Program-made: the position numbers and the translations under genes | Notes under the pieces: model-generated | Seen by the model: only the letters and a program-made list of their open reading frames with translations | The model's database searches: none | Told to the model about the DNA's origin: nothing | NCBI RefSeq assembly: GCF_001591345.1 | Contig: NZ_BCUS01000005.1 | Location: forward strand, 37,799-101,798 | Origin: Variovorax boronicumulans NBRC 103145 | Lineage (GTDB): Bacteria; Pseudomonadota; Gammaproteobacteria; Burkholderiales; Burkholderiaceae_C | Length of the DNA: 64,000 nucleotides | Direction: 5' to 3' | Shown here: positions 18,648 through 26,935 of the stretch, piece by piece | How the letters are laid out: the number at the start of each line of letters is the position of its first letter | How positions within the stretch are numbered: position 1 is the first letter of the stretch

Positions 18648-19964
18648 ATGAACAAGCCGTTGCCAGATCTTTCCCCAACTCCTTCTTCATCGTTGATTGC
18701 ACGCCGCAGCCTCATCGCGGCCCTTGCTGCCTCTCCCATGCTTCCCGCCATGGCCCAGTTCCGGGTCGAGGTGTCGGGCGTGGGGCTGACGCAGTTGCCG
18801 ATCGCGCTCGTGCCTTTCCGGGGGCAGGACGCCTCGCCCCAGAAGATTTCCGACATCGTCCAGGCCGACCTCGAACGCAGCGGCCAGTTCCGCGGCGTCG
18901 ATGCCTCGGGCCAGGCGCTGGACGAGTCCTCGCGCCCCGACCTCGCCCTGTGGCGCCAGCGCACCGCCGATTCGCTCGTGGTGGGCAGCGTGAGCCGGTT
19001 GGGCGACGGCCGCTACGACGTGCGCTTTCGCCTGTGGGACGTCGTGAAAGACCGCGACCTCGGCGGCCAGAGCTACACCGTGCCGCAGGGTGACCTGCGC
19101 CTGGCAGCCCACCGCATCGCCGACTACGTGTACGAGAAGCTGACCGGCGAGAAGGGCATCTTCTCGACCCGCATCGCCTACGTCACCAAGGGCGGCAGCC
19201 GCTACTCGCTGTGGGTGGCCGACGCCGACGGCGAGAACGCGCAGGCGGCGCTCGCCAGCCCCGAGCCGATCATCTCGCCCTGCTGGTCGTCCAACGGCCA
19301 GCAGCTGGCGTATGTGTCCTTCGAGTCGCGCAAGCCGGTGGTCTACGTGCACAACGTGGCCAGCGGCCAGCGCCGGCTGCTCGCCAACTTCAAGGGCTCC
19401 AACAGCGCCCCGGCCTGGGCACCCGACGGCGGCTCGCTGGCCGTCACGCTCAGCCGCGACGGCGGTTCGCAGCTGTACACCATCCCGGCCAGCGGCGGCG
19501 AACCGCGCCGCCTGACCCAGAGTTCGAGCATCGACACCGAGCCCGTGTACTCGGCCGACGGCAGCACGATCTACTTCGTGAGCGACCGCGGCGGCGCGCC
19601 CCAGATCTACAAGATGAGCGCCGGCGGTGGCAACCCGACGCGGGTCACCTTCAGCGGCACCTACAACATTTCTCCATCTGTCAGCGGCGATGGCCGGTGG
19701 TTGGCCTACATCTCGCGGGTCGGCGGTGCGTTCAAACTCCACGTGATGGAGTTGGCCAGCGGCAATGTCGCCGCGATCACCGACACCACGGCCGACGAGA
19801 GCCCGAGCTTCGCACCCAACAGCAAGCTGATCGTCTATGCCACGCACCTGCAAGGCCGCGAGGCGCTCATGACGACCACGCTGGACGGAAAGATCAAGGC
19901 CCGCCTCGCGGGCCAGGCGGGAGACATCCGTGAACCGGACTGGGGTCCGTTTCAAAAGCAATAA
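18648..19964 (+). CDS. tolB: Tol-Pal system periplasmic beta-propeller protein
   Basis: About 438 residues from the ATG at 18648. After a signal region come the TolB N-terminal domain (IALVPFRG) and a six-bladed propeller with repeated SPDG-like blade motifs (WSSNGQQLAYVS, WAPDGGSLAVTL, YSADGSTIYFVS). It links Pal to TolA during envelope constriction. The signal contains twin arginines (ARRSLIAAL), which suggests Tat rather than Sec export. tolQ, tolR and tolA are not in the window: the gene upstream is divergent msbA. pal follows after 36 bases. Confidence 0.95.
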   Translation: MNKPLPDLSPTPSSSLIARRSLIAALAASPMLPAMAQFRVEVSGVGLTQLPIALVPFRGQDASPQKISDIVQADLERSGQFRGVDASGQALDESSRPDLALWRQRTADSLVVGSVSRLGDGRYDVRFRLWDVVKDRDLGGQSYTVPQGDLRLAAHRIADYVYEKLTGEKGIFSTRIAYVTKGGSRYSLWVADADGENAQAALASPEPIISPCWSSNGQQLAYVSFESRKPVVYVHNVASGQRRLLANFKGSNSAPAWAPDGGSLAVTLSRDGGSQLYTIPASGGEPRRLTQSSSIDTEPVYSADGSTIYFVSDRGGAPQIYKMSAGGGNPTRVTFSGTYNISPSVSGDGRWLAYISRVGGAFKLHVMELASGNVAAITDTTADESPSFAPNSKLIVYATHLQGREALMTTTLDGKIKARLAGQAGDIREPDWGPFQKQ

Positions 19965-20000
19965 GCATTGACCAGATAAATTTACTTGAGGAGTTCGCAA

Positions 20001-20519
20001 ATGTTGAAACGTACGATCTATTCGCTCGCCATCGTGGCGCTCATCGCCGGTTGCTCGTCGGGCACCAAGCTCAACGAAACGCCGGTCACCGACCGCAGCG
20101 GCACGGCCGGCGGCCAGCAAGGCGGCGCAACCGCCGTGGCCCCGGTGACCATCGACCCGAACGCCAACACGGCGCAAGGTCCGGTCGGCGTGGCACGCAT
20201 CGTGTACTTCGACTACGACAGCTACACGGTCAAGCCCGAGTTCCAGTCGGTGATCGACGGCCACGCGCGCTTCCTCAAGGGCGCCACGCAACGTCGCATC
20301 TCGATCGAAGGTCACACCGACGAGCGCGGCGGCCGCGAGTACAACCTGGCCCTCGGCCAGAAGCGTTCCGAAGCCGTGCGCCGTGCGCTCACGCTGCTGG
20401 GCGTGAACGACAGCCAGATCGAAGCCGTGAGCTTCGGCAAGGAAAAGCCCGCGGCCCAAGGCTCGGGTGAAGAAGTGTGGGCGCAGAACCGCCGCGCTGA
20501 AATCCGCTACACCCGGTGA
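20001..20519 (+). CDS. pal: Peptidoglycan-associated lipoprotein
   Basis: 172 residues with a lipobox ALIAGC (Cys18). After a flexible linker there is an OmpA-like peptidoglycan-binding domain with IVYFDYDSY, GHTDERGGREYN and NRRAEIRY. It anchors the outer membrane to the wall and works with TolB and TolA. A strong ribosome-binding site (GAGGAG) precedes the ATG. The stop shares one base with the cpoB ATG. Confidence 0.97.
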   Translation: MLKRTIYSLAIVALIAGCSSGTKLNETPVTDRSGTAGGQQGGATAVAPVTIDPNANTAQGPVGVARIVYFDYDSYTVKPEFQSVIDGHARFLKGATQRRISIEGHTDERGGREYNLALGQKRSEAVRRALTLLGVNDSQIEAVSFGKEKPAAQGSGEEVWAQNRRAEIRYTR

Positions 20520-21271
20520 TGCAGCCACGTGCCCTGTGGCGAGGCGCGGCCCTCGCCGCCGCCTTGTTCTGCGCGTCGGCCGGCTCGCAGGCGGCGCTGT
20601 TCGAGGACGACGAGGCGCGCCGCGCCATCCTCGACCTGCGCCAGCGCGTCGAAGCCATGCGCCAGCAGACCGACCAGCGCCTGGCCGACGAGAACGGCCA
20701 GCTGCGCCGCAGCCTGCTCGACCTGCAAAGCCAGATCGAGCAGATGCGCGGCGAGCTGGCACGCATGACCGGCCAGAACGAGCAGCTCACGCGCACGCTG
20801 AGCGAAATGCAGTCGCGCCAGACCACGATCGACGACAAGCTCAAGCAGAACGAGCCTTCCAAGGTCTCGATCGACGGCCGCGAGTTCAACGCCGATCCGA
20901 AGGAAAAGGCCGACTTCGAAGCCGCCCTGGGCGTCTTCCGCTCGGGCCAGTTCGCGCAGGCCCAGACCGCCTTCGCCGAGTTCGTGAAGCGCTACCCGCA
21001 AAGCGGCTACAACGCGTCCGCGCTGTTCTGGCTCGGCAATGCGCAGTACGCCACGCGCAACTACAACGAAGCCATCGCCAATTTCCGCTCGATGCTCTCG
21101 CTCGCGCCCGACCACGCCAAGGCGCCCGAAGCCGTGCTGTCGATCGCGAACTGCCAGATCGAACTGAAGGACACGCGCGCCGCACGCCGCACGCTGGAAG
21201 ACCTGACCAAGGCCTACCCGCAATCGGAAGCCGCACAGGCTGGCCGCGAGCGCCTGTCGCGCCTGCGTTGA
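20519..21271 (+). CDS. cpoB: Cell division coordinator CpoB (YbgF)
   Basis: 250 residues: a signal peptide (cleaved near GSQA), a coiled-coil trimerisation region (about residues 30-105, heptads such as LLDLQSQIEQM) and C-terminal TPR repeats (AQTAFAEFVKRYPQSGY, ALFWLGNAQYA). CpoB couples peptidoglycan synthesis by PBP1B with Tol-mediated outer-membrane constriction. It overlaps pal by one base. A GTG three bases upstream is an alternative start. Confidence 0.93.
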   Translation: MQPRALWRGAALAAALFCASAGSQAALFEDDEARRAILDLRQRVEAMRQQTDQRLADENGQLRRSLLDLQSQIEQMRGELARMTGQNEQLTRTLSEMQSRQTTIDDKLKQNEPSKVSIDGREFNADPKEKADFEAALGVFRSGQFAQAQTAFAEFVKRYPQSGYNASALFWLGNAQYATRNYNEAIANFRSMLSLAPDHAKAPEAVLSIANCQIELKDTRAARRTLEDLTKAYPQSEAAQAGRERLSRLR

Positions 21272-21315
21272 CGCAATGACCGTTTCGGCGGAGTGTTCCG
21301 CTTGAGAGTGCTTCG

Positions 21316-22170
21316 ATGACGCCTTCGGCTGAAGAAGCCTCGTCCCTCCCCATGGCCGCCGCGGATGTCCTCACCGACACCGCGGCGCCTGACTTTGCGC
21401 GCCGCTTCGGCGGCCTCGAGCGCCTGTACGGCGTGGCCGGTGCCGCGCGCATCCGCCACGCGCATGTGCTGGTCGTCGGCATCGGCGGTGTGGGCTCGTG
21501 GGCGGTGGAGGCATTGGCGCGCAGCGGGGTGGGGCGCCTGACGCTCATCGACCTCGACCATGTGTCGGAGTCGAACATCAACCGCCAGATCCACGCGCTC
21601 GACTCGACCGTCGGGCAGGCCAAGGTCGAGGCCATGCGCGAGCGCATCGCGCAGATCAACCCCGACTGCCAGGTGCTCGCCATCGACGAGTTCGTCGAGC
21701 CCGACAACTGGGCGTCGCTGCTCGAGACCGCACAGGCCGCCCACGGGCCGGTGCACGCGGTCATCGATGCCTGCGACCAGGTGAAGGCCAAGCTCGCCAT
21801 GGCCGCCTGGGCACGCACGGTGTCGCGCAGCACCGCGTTCATCACGGTCGGTGCGGCGGGCGGCAAGCGGCAGGCGCACAAGGTCGACATCGACGACCTG
21901 TCGCTCGTCACCCACGACCCGTTGCTGGCCCAGCTTCGCCAGCGGCTGCGCAAGCTGCACGGCGCGCCGCGCGAAGGCCGCAAGATCGGCCTGGCCTGCG
22001 TGTTCAGCCGCGAGAGCGTGGCACCGCCCGATGCGTCCTGCCAGATCGATGCGGGCGACGGTTCGCTCAACTGCCACGGCTACGGATCGGTGGTCAGCGT
22101 GACCGCCACCTTCGGTCAATGTGCGGCAGGGTGGGTGCTCGACGAAATTGCGAGAAACACCACGCTATAA
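21316..22170 (+). CDS. tcdA: tRNA threonylcarbamoyladenosine dehydratase
   Basis: 284 residues of the E1/ThiF fold. The nucleotide-binding GIGGVGSWAVEALARSGVG and the following LIDLDHVSESNINRQI with the ATP-contacting Arg are clear. It cyclises t6A37 to ct6A in tRNAs that decode ANN codons, using ATP. It sits directly upstream of tRNA-Lys(UUU), itself a t6A-carrying tRNA, which may be coincidence. The start is taken as the ATG at 21316, and a second Met 12 residues on is possible. Confidence 0.92.
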   Translation: MTPSAEEASSLPMAAADVLTDTAAPDFARRFGGLERLYGVAGAARIRHAHVLVVGIGGVGSWAVEALARSGVGRLTLIDLDHVSESNINRQIHALDSTVGQAKVEAMRERIAQINPDCQVLAIDEFVEPDNWASLLETAQAAHGPVHAVIDACDQVKAKLAMAAWARTVSRSTAFITVGAAGGKRQAHKVDIDDLSLVTHDPLLAQLRQRLRKLHGAPREGRKIGLACVFSRESVAPPDASCQIDAGDGSLNCHGYGSVVSVTATFGQCAAGWVLDEIARNTTL

Positions 22171-22171
22171 T
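22166..22171 (+). promoter_or_regulatory. -10 box (TATAAT) for tRNA-Lys
   Basis: A perfect TATAAT lies 50 bases upstream of the tRNA and includes the TAA stop of tcdA. No good -35 hexamer is visible at the usual spacing, so the assignment rests on the -10 match and position. Confidence 0.5.
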
Positions 22172-22221
22172 CCAAGGCTTTGCTGGATTCAACGTCGGCA
22201 AGAAGCAAGAAAAATGGTTCC

Positions 22222-22297
22222 GGGACGTTAGCTCAGTTGGTAGAGCAGCGGACTTTTAATCCGTTGGTCACTGGTTCGAATCCAGTACGTCCTACCA
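22222..22297 (+). tRNA. tRNA-Lys(UUU)
   Basis: 76 bases fold as a standard cloverleaf. The acceptor stem GGGACGT pairs with ACGTCCT (one G-U), the D-arm is GCTCAGTTGGTAGAGC, the anticodon stem GCGGA/TCCGT encloses loop CTTTTAA with anticodon TTT, and the T-arm is CTGGTTCGAATCCAG. The CCA end is encoded (22295-22297). Confidence 0.97.
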
Positions 22298-22316
22298 CCG
22301 AGCCATGCGAAACATG

Positions 22317-22350
22317 AAAAGCCAGCTGTCACCCGACAGCTGGCTTTTTT
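22317..22350. terminator. Bidirectional intrinsic terminator
   Basis: A 10-base stem (GCCAGCTGTC and its complement) with loop ACCC is flanked by four A on the left and six T on the right. It ends the tRNA-Lys transcript on the plus strand and could also end the DJ-1 gene transcript arriving on the minus strand. Confidence 0.9.
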
Positions 22351-22374
22351 CTTGGGTTCGACGCCAGGACCGCG

Positions 22375-23232
22375 TCAGGACGCCGGTTGTTGCCTGAGCC
22401 GCTTGAGCAGTTCGCGCCCCACACCGAGCGCCGATGCCGGGTTCTGCCCGGTGATGAGTTCGCGGTCCATCACCACGTTCGGAGTGAACGGCGCCTGGTT
22501 GCTGCTGTAGGCGCCGCCGGCCTGCTGCAGCGCGGTCTGCGGATAGAACTTCATCGTGCCGCCCTGCAGCGCCGCCTTGGCAAGCTCCTCTTCCTGGTTG
22601 CTGATCACGGTCATGCGGTAGCCGGCGTAGATCCAGTCGGGGCGTTGCTCGACCGTGCCGCCCGCCGCGAGCCGGTTGGTGAAGCCCTGTGCATCGGGCA
22701 AGGTCGAGAGCAGTGCGATCGGGCCGTGGCACACGAGGGCCGTGGTCTTGTGGCGCGCATGAAAGTCCGCGAGCAGCCGGCCCAGCGCGGGGCTGGTCAG
22801 CAGGTCCTGCATGGGCGCATGGCCGCCCGGCACATAGACGGCGTCGAAGCGGGCGTAGCCGATCTGCGCCACGCGCGACAGGCTGATCACCGGCGAGTCC
22901 TTGCGCGAGGTGAGCTTCAATTTGTCGAGCAGCGCCTTGTGCTGTTTGAGGGCGGCTTCGTCGCCATCGAAATACATCTTGTCGACCGACGATGCGTCCA
23001 CGGTGGGCGCGTTGCCCAGCGGCGTGGCGAAGGTCAGCTGGTGGCCGGCGTCGAGCAGCAGCTTCACCGGCTGCATCAGTTCGTTCAGATAGAAGCCGGT
23101 GGCGAAGACCTTGCCGTCCTTCAGGTCGAGGTGGTCGGCATCCGAGAGCACGACCAGCACGTTGGCAGCCTGCGCGCCGAGAGCGGCCAGGCCGAGGGTC
23201 GCGACGGCGGCGAGTTTGTGAAGAGCGTTCAT
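22375..23232 (-). CDS. DJ-1/PfpI family protein with signal peptide
   Basis: 285 residues. An N-terminal signal (LAAVATLGLAALGAQA) implies periplasmic location. The domain has the nucleophile elbow ALVCHGPIALL with the reactive Cys, and GGHAPMQD upstream. Family members are glyoxalases, chaperones or amidase-like proteins. None of these can be assigned. It is encoded 14 bases after a second, cytosolic member of the same family. Export of a DJ-1 protein is uncommon. Confidence 0.82.
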   Translation of the reverse strand: MNALHKLAAVATLGLAALGAQAANVLVVLSDADHLDLKDGKVFATGFYLNELMQPVKLLLDAGHQLTFATPLGNAPTVDASSVDKMYFDGDEAALKQHKALLDKLKLTSRKDSPVISLSRVAQIGYARFDAVYVPGGHAPMQDLLTSPALGRLLADFHARHKTTALVCHGPIALLSTLPDAQGFTNRLAAGGTVEQRPDWIYAGYRMTVISNQEEELAKAALQGGTMKFYPQTALQQAGGAYSSNQAPFTPNVVMDRELITGQNPASALGVGRELLKRLRQQPAS

Positions 23233-23246
23233 GGACGTCTTTCCTT

Positions 23247-23954
23247 TCAGTTCTGGCGCAGCAGCAGCTCGCGCATCGCCGCGCCGACACCCGCGGCCGA
23301 CTGCGGGTTCTGCCCCGTGACGAGCCGGCCGTCGACCACGACCTGCGCCGTCCAGTCGGGCGCCGGATGGTGGTGCGCGCCGCGTTGCACGAGCGTGGTG
23401 GCGAGCAGGAAGGGCACGGTCTGCGCGAGGCCGACGGCGCGTTCTTCGTCGTCGGTGAAGGCGCTGAGGTTCTTGCCCGCGACCAGGTAGGCGCCGTTGC
23501 CCAGCGTCACGTTGACCAGCGCCGCGGGGCCGTGGCACACCGCGCCCACCACGCCGCCCGCTTTGTAGACCTCGCGGGTCACGCGCGCCGCGTCGGGGCT
23601 CGTCGGAAAGTCCCACATCGCGCCGTGTCCGCCGGCAAAGAAGATCGCGCTGTACTTCGAGACGTCGACATCGCCCAGGCGCTGCGTGTGGCGCAGGGCC
23701 TCGCGAAAGCCGCTGTCGTTCCAGTAGCGCGCATTGACCGCATCGCCGAGGTCCAGGCCATCGACCGGCGGTTCGCCGCCCTGGATGGACGCGAGTTCGA
23801 ATGCAATGCCGGCCGCCTCGAGCTCGGCCAGCGGGTGGGTCAGTTCGCCGAGGTAGAAGCCCGTCGGCTCACCGCCGGTGGCGCCCTTGGTGCCATGGCT
23901 GGTGAGCACCATCAGGACGGGGCGGATCGACGGGGCGGTGGTGGTGGAAGTCAT
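23247..23954 (-). CDS. DJ-1/PfpI family protein (type 1 glutamine amidotransferase-like)
   Basis: 235 residues without a signal peptide. The active-site Cys is in GAVCHGPAAL, with the Glu-containing early segment (TGFYLGEL) and FFAGGHGAMWD typical of the HchA/Hsp31-like branch, which detoxifies methylglyoxal or acts as a holding chaperone. It is the first gene of a two-gene unit with the exported paralogue and is divergent from a LysR gene 122 bases away that may regulate it. Confidence 0.85.
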   Translation of the reverse strand: MTSTTTAPSIRPVLMVLTSHGTKGATGGEPTGFYLGELTHPLAELEAAGIAFELASIQGGEPPVDGLDLGDAVNARYWNDSGFREALRHTQRLGDVDVSKYSAIFFAGGHGAMWDFPTSPDAARVTREVYKAGGVVGAVCHGPAALVNVTLGNGAYLVAGKNLSAFTDDEERAVGLAQTVPFLLATTLVQRGAHHHPAPDWTAQVVVDGRLVTGQNPQSAAGVGAAMRELLLRQN

Positions 23955-24076
23955 CTGTAGCTCCTGGAGAAAAGGTGAAGAGGCAGGGCCCTGCGGCCCT
24001 CGAGATCGAATGTATTGATTGCCTCTTCGGCGATAAACTGGCCAATCGGGAAAACATTTGTTCTTCAGGAGACAAG

Positions 24077-24979
24077 ATGAGCCGCCGATTCGATCACCTC
24101 GGGGATGTGGAAACCTTCGTCACCGTGGTCGAGAAGGGCTCGATGACGGCCGGTGCCGTGGCGCTGGCGACGACGCCCTCGGTGCTCAGCCGCGCGATCA
24201 CGCGCCTGGAGGCGCGGCTGGGCGTGCAGCTGCTGCGCCGCACGACGCGGCGCCTGAGCCTCACCGAGCACGGGCGGCTGTACCTGGAGCAGTCGCGTGC
24301 GGCCTTCGCGCTCATCGACGATGCCGAGCGCGCGATGCAGGGGCAGGGCGACGAGCTGACGGGCAGCGTGCGCCTGAGCGTGCCCACCACCTACGCCCAT
24401 CACCGGCTGCCGGCGCTGTTGCAGCCTTTCTGCACCCTCCACCCGCAGGTGCGCGTCGAGCTGAACATCACCAACCGCAACGTCGACCTCGTGGCCGAGG
24501 GCTACGACCTCGCGATCCGCATGGGTCCGCTGCCCGACAGCGGCCTGGTCGGGCGCAAGCTCGAGGACGCGCCGATGTGCCTGCTGGCCGCGCCGGACTA
24601 CATCGCGCGCGCAGGCATGCCGGCGCGCATCGGCGACCTCGCGCAGCACGCTTGCCTGCCTTTCGTGATGCCCAGCACCGGCCGCGTGGCGCCGTGGATT
24701 CTTCAGGAGGACGGGCGCGACGTGGACTGGACGCCGCACGGCAGCCTCCAGGTGTCGGACGATGTGCTGGGCGTGGTTGCGCTCGCGCTGAGCGGGCTCG
24801 GGATCTGCCAGACCTACGACTTCATCGCGCGCCCGCTGTTCGCGCAGGGCCGCGCGGTGGAGGTGCTGGCGCCGGCATGTGGACGCTCGCGGCCCGTGTC
24901 GGTGATCTATGCGCCGCACCGGCGGCTGTCGTCTGCCTCGCGCGCCCTGATCGATGCGTTGGCCGGCGCGCCGGCCTGA
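24077..24979 (+). CDS. LysR family transcriptional regulator
   Basis: 300 residues from the ATG at 24077, which has a good ribosome-binding site (CAGGAGA). The N-terminal HTH is FVTVVEKGSMTAGAVALATT followed by SVLSRAITRLEARLGVQLLRRTTR. The effector domain follows (VRLSVPTTYAHHRLP). It belongs to the AaeR/DsdC-like group in general appearance. The divergent position to the two DJ-1 genes suggests that pair as its target. The intergenic DNA holds an AT-rich stretch with a GATTG/CAATC inverted pair (24017-24021 and 24043-24047) that could be part of its binding site. Confidence 0.88.
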   Translation: MSRRFDHLGDVETFVTVVEKGSMTAGAVALATTPSVLSRAITRLEARLGVQLLRRTTRRLSLTEHGRLYLEQSRAAFALIDDAERAMQGQGDELTGSVRLSVPTTYAHHRLPALLQPFCTLHPQVRVELNITNRNVDLVAEGYDLAIRMGPLPDSGLVGRKLEDAPMCLLAAPDYIARAGMPARIGDLAQHACLPFVMPSTGRVAPWILQEDGRDVDWTPHGSLQVSDDVLGVVALALSGLGICQTYDFIARPLFAQGRAVEVLAPACGRSRPVSVIYAPHRRLSSASRALIDALAGAPA

Positions 24980-24994
24980 CGCGGTGCGCGGGGC

Positions 24995-26059
24995 TCAGCG
25001 GTCGAACGCGGCCTGCAGCTCGGCCTTGCTCGTGACGCCGCGTTGTAGCTGGAGCATGAGCAGCAGGCGTGCCTTTTGCGGGCTCAGGTCGCCCGCCATC
25101 ACGGCGCCGGCCTCGTCGCTGGTCTTGCCGCCGCCCACGAAGCCGTAGACCGGGCGCGTGCGGCCGTTGTGCACGCGCGTGGAGACGACCACCGGCACGC
25201 CCTTGGACAGCGCGTACTTGAGCGCCTCGAACATCGAGACGTTCATGTTGCCCATGCCCACCGCCTGCACCACGATGCCCTTGGCACCCTGGTCGACGGC
25301 GTAGCGCATCAGCGAGCCGTCGGCGCCGCCGAACATGGCGACGATTTCCACGCGCGGCATCTCGGCGCTGCCGATGTCGATGTGCTGGCGGCGCAGCGGC
25401 GCGCGGGTGAAGACGACCTTGTCATCCCACACCTCGCCCAGGAAACCGAAGTCGCCCGAATTGAAGGTCTCGACGTTGGCGGTGTGCGTCTTGGTGACGT
25501 TGCGCGCCGCGTTGATCTGGTTGTTCATCGCCAGCATCACGCCCTTGCCGCGCGCCTCGGGCGTGGTGGCGATGCGGATGGCGTTGAGCAGGTTGCGCGG
25601 GCCGTCGAAGTCGGGCGACGAGGCATTGCGCTGCGCGCCGATCAGGATCACCGGCTTGTCGGACTTGACGGTCAGGTCCAGCCAGTAGGCCGTTTCTTCC
25701 ATGGTGTCGGTGCCGTGCGCGATGACCACGCCGGCCACCTCGGGGCGCGCGAGCGCGTCGTCGACGGCCTTGGTCAGGCGCGTCCACCATTTCGCCTCGA
25801 TGTAGTTGGACGACATGGCCGAGAAGTTGTTGACCTCGATGGTCGCGTACTTGCCGGCGTCGGGCACCGTCTGCATCAGGTCGTCGCCCGAGATCGCGGG
25901 CACCACGCCCTTGGTGACAGGGTCGACCTTCATCGCGATGGTGCCGCCCGTGGCGATGAACTGCACGACGGGTCGGGTCTGCGCCTGTGCCTGCGCCGAC
26001 GTGGCCACGGCTGCCAGGCCGATCGTCGCAAGTGCGAGTGTCCTCTTCAGAGTCTTCAT
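24995..26059 (-). CDS. Type II L-asparaginase, periplasmic
   Basis: 354 residues from the ATG at 26059. A signal peptide ends near ATSAQAQA. The two asparaginase signatures are present: the N-terminal FIATGGTIAM with the nucleophilic Thr, and VIAHGTDTMEETAYWL with the second Thr and Asp. It hydrolyses asparagine (often glutamine too) to aspartate and ammonia in the periplasm. It converges on the LysR gene with a short gap. ansB-type naming is likely but glutaminase/asparaginase preference cannot be read. Confidence 0.92.
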   Translation of the reverse strand: MKTLKRTLALATIGLAAVATSAQAQAQTRPVVQFIATGGTIAMKVDPVTKGVVPAISGDDLMQTVPDAGKYATIEVNNFSAMSSNYIEAKWWTRLTKAVDDALARPEVAGVVIAHGTDTMEETAYWLDLTVKSDKPVILIGAQRNASSPDFDGPRNLLNAIRIATTPEARGKGVMLAMNNQINAARNVTKTHTANVETFNSGDFGFLGEVWDDKVVFTRAPLRRQHIDIGSAEMPRVEIVAMFGGADGSLMRYAVDQGAKGIVVQAVGMGNMNVSMFEALKYALSKGVPVVVSTRVHNGRTRPVYGFVGGGKTSDEAGAVMAGDLSPQKARLLLMLQLQRGVTSKAELQAAFDR

Positions 26060-26161
26060 GGGTTTCCTTGGCGGTGTGAGGGTGCGCGCCGATGCTACGC
26101 GACGGCTGCGCCACACCGTGGACGCCAAGGAAGATGTGCCCCGTCGGGCACGCAGGCAGGG

Positions 26162-26395
26162 CTACGCCGGGGCGTGCCAGTCTTGCGTGGTCTGCGGCGA
26201 GAGGTTCACGGCGCCTTCGTGGCAGGGCTGAACCTCCAGGGGATCGCACGGGCTGCTGATCTGGCGCCCGTCGAACTTGATGCGGATGTGCGAACTGCTC
26301 GCGCCGGCGACGGTGCCGAGCCGGCCGCCGCAGATGACGCGGGCTCCTCTTTCGAAGCTGACGCCGTAGCGTTCGCGGATGTCCCTGAGGCTCAT
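26162..26395 (-). CDS. Small conserved hypothetical protein, beta-rich
   Basis: 77 residues beginning MSLRDIRERYGVSF. The middle GARVICGGRLGTVAGASSSH followed by IRIKFDG looks like a KOW/SH3-like small beta barrel, and the C-terminus has two Cys and is acidic-polar. I do not recognise a named family, but proteins of this shape are common in Burkholderiales near phage-like or regulatory genes. The start at 26395 is the first Met giving a compact protein. The frame stays open for 70 codons upstream without family-like sequence. Confidence 0.55.
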   Translation of the reverse strand: MSLRDIRERYGVSFERGARVICGGRLGTVAGASSSHIRIKFDGRQISSPCDPLEVQPCHEGAVNLSPQTTQDWHAPA

Positions 26396-26545
26396 GTGAT
26401 TCCCTTTGTTCCCTGTGCTGACAGTGAACGAATCGTCTCTTGGGCCCGCGTGGTACTGCGTAGGTCGCATTCCGTTACACCGTGTAGGAAAAAAGAGGGG
26501 TTGACGGAAGGCGGACGCCTTGGGGGCGCCAGCGCGCAGAAATGA

Positions 26546-26570
26546 AAAAGCCCTCGCGAGGAGGGCTTTT
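26546..26570 (-). terminator. Intrinsic terminator of the putative small RNA
   Basis: On the minus strand the stem GCCCTC/GAGGGC with loop CTCGC is extended by A/T pairs and followed by a T-run. Arms are 26546-26555 and 26561-26570. The A-rich and T-rich flanks make it work in both directions in principle. Confidence 0.75.
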
Positions 26571-26723
26571 GTCGGAATGTGGTCGTGAACTCTTACGCGG
26601 TCCACGCTACGGCAAAGATTCGTTTGCGGAAGTCATTGTTGTTTTTCTCGTCGCTATGACTTCGACGCGCTGGTATGAGATTCAGCTTGCCTGGCCAGGC
26701 AAATGCCCGATGATTTCGGGCAA
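26546..26723 (-). ncRNA. Putative small RNA, about 178 nt
   Basis: A self-contained transcription unit is visible on the minus strand: a promoter at 26760-26730, two hairpins at the very 5' end (TGCCCGA-N5-TCGGGCA at 26722-26704 and TTGCCTGGCCAGGCAA at 26702-26687), a less structured AT-richer middle with A-runs near 26650-26640, and an intrinsic terminator at 26570-26546. It is insulated from the upstream gene by another terminator at 26820-26792. No long open frame fits. I do not recognise it as 6S, 4.5S, tmRNA or RNase P RNA. The 5' end is inferred from the -10 position. Confidence 0.45.
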
Positions 26724-26729
26724 CCGCGA

Positions 26730-26760
26730 ATTATATACCAGAATGAACCGACCCCATCAA
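26730..26760 (-). promoter_or_regulatory. Sigma-70 type promoter for the putative small RNA
   Basis: Read on the minus strand: TTGATG (26760-26755), a 19-base spacer, then a perfect TATAAT (26735-26730). The spacer is slightly long. The match lies just downstream of the repressor-gene terminator. Confidence 0.5.
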
Positions 26761-26791
26761 AAGCCTCGGCCCGGCGCGCAGCGGTGCAGGC

Positions 26792-26820
26792 AAAAAAACA
26801 GCCCGCACGAGGGCGGGCTG
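26792..26820 (-). terminator. Intrinsic terminator of the phage-type repressor gene
   Basis: On the minus strand the stem CAGCCCGC/GCGGGCTG with a six-base loop is followed immediately by a run of seven T. It lies 116 bases after the repressor stop codon. A weaker hairpin (AGGCCC/GGGCCT, 26921-26935) followed by four T sits right at the stop codon. Confidence 0.85.
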
Positions 26821-26935
26821 GAAGGTGACTTGCTGGAGGAGGGAGGATCAGAGGTGCAAGCCACCGGGAGAAACCTCACTGTGCCCGGCGAATCTGTACG
26901 CAACCTGACCTCGCGAAAAGAGGCCCTTTGGGCCT

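Larger units (their letters stand above)
26396..26935. other. 540-base region without protein genes, RNA signals only
   Basis: This gap lies between the small beta-rich protein gene and the phage-type repressor gene. It is clearly less GC-rich than its flanks. On the minus strand it holds, in order, the end signals of the repressor gene (a stop-proximal hairpin at 26921-26935 and a terminator at 26792-26820), a promoter at 26730-26760 and a terminated transcript to 26546. No convincing open frame is present on either strand. Confidence 0.6.

Noticed and set aside
26670..26741. Possible degraded tRNA or three-way junction (CTGGTAT/ATACCAG enclosing two hairpins, 72 bases)
   Set aside because: One closing arm overlaps a perfect TATAAT on the other strand and the inner arms do not match D or T arms, so a promoter plus 5' RNA hairpins explains it better.
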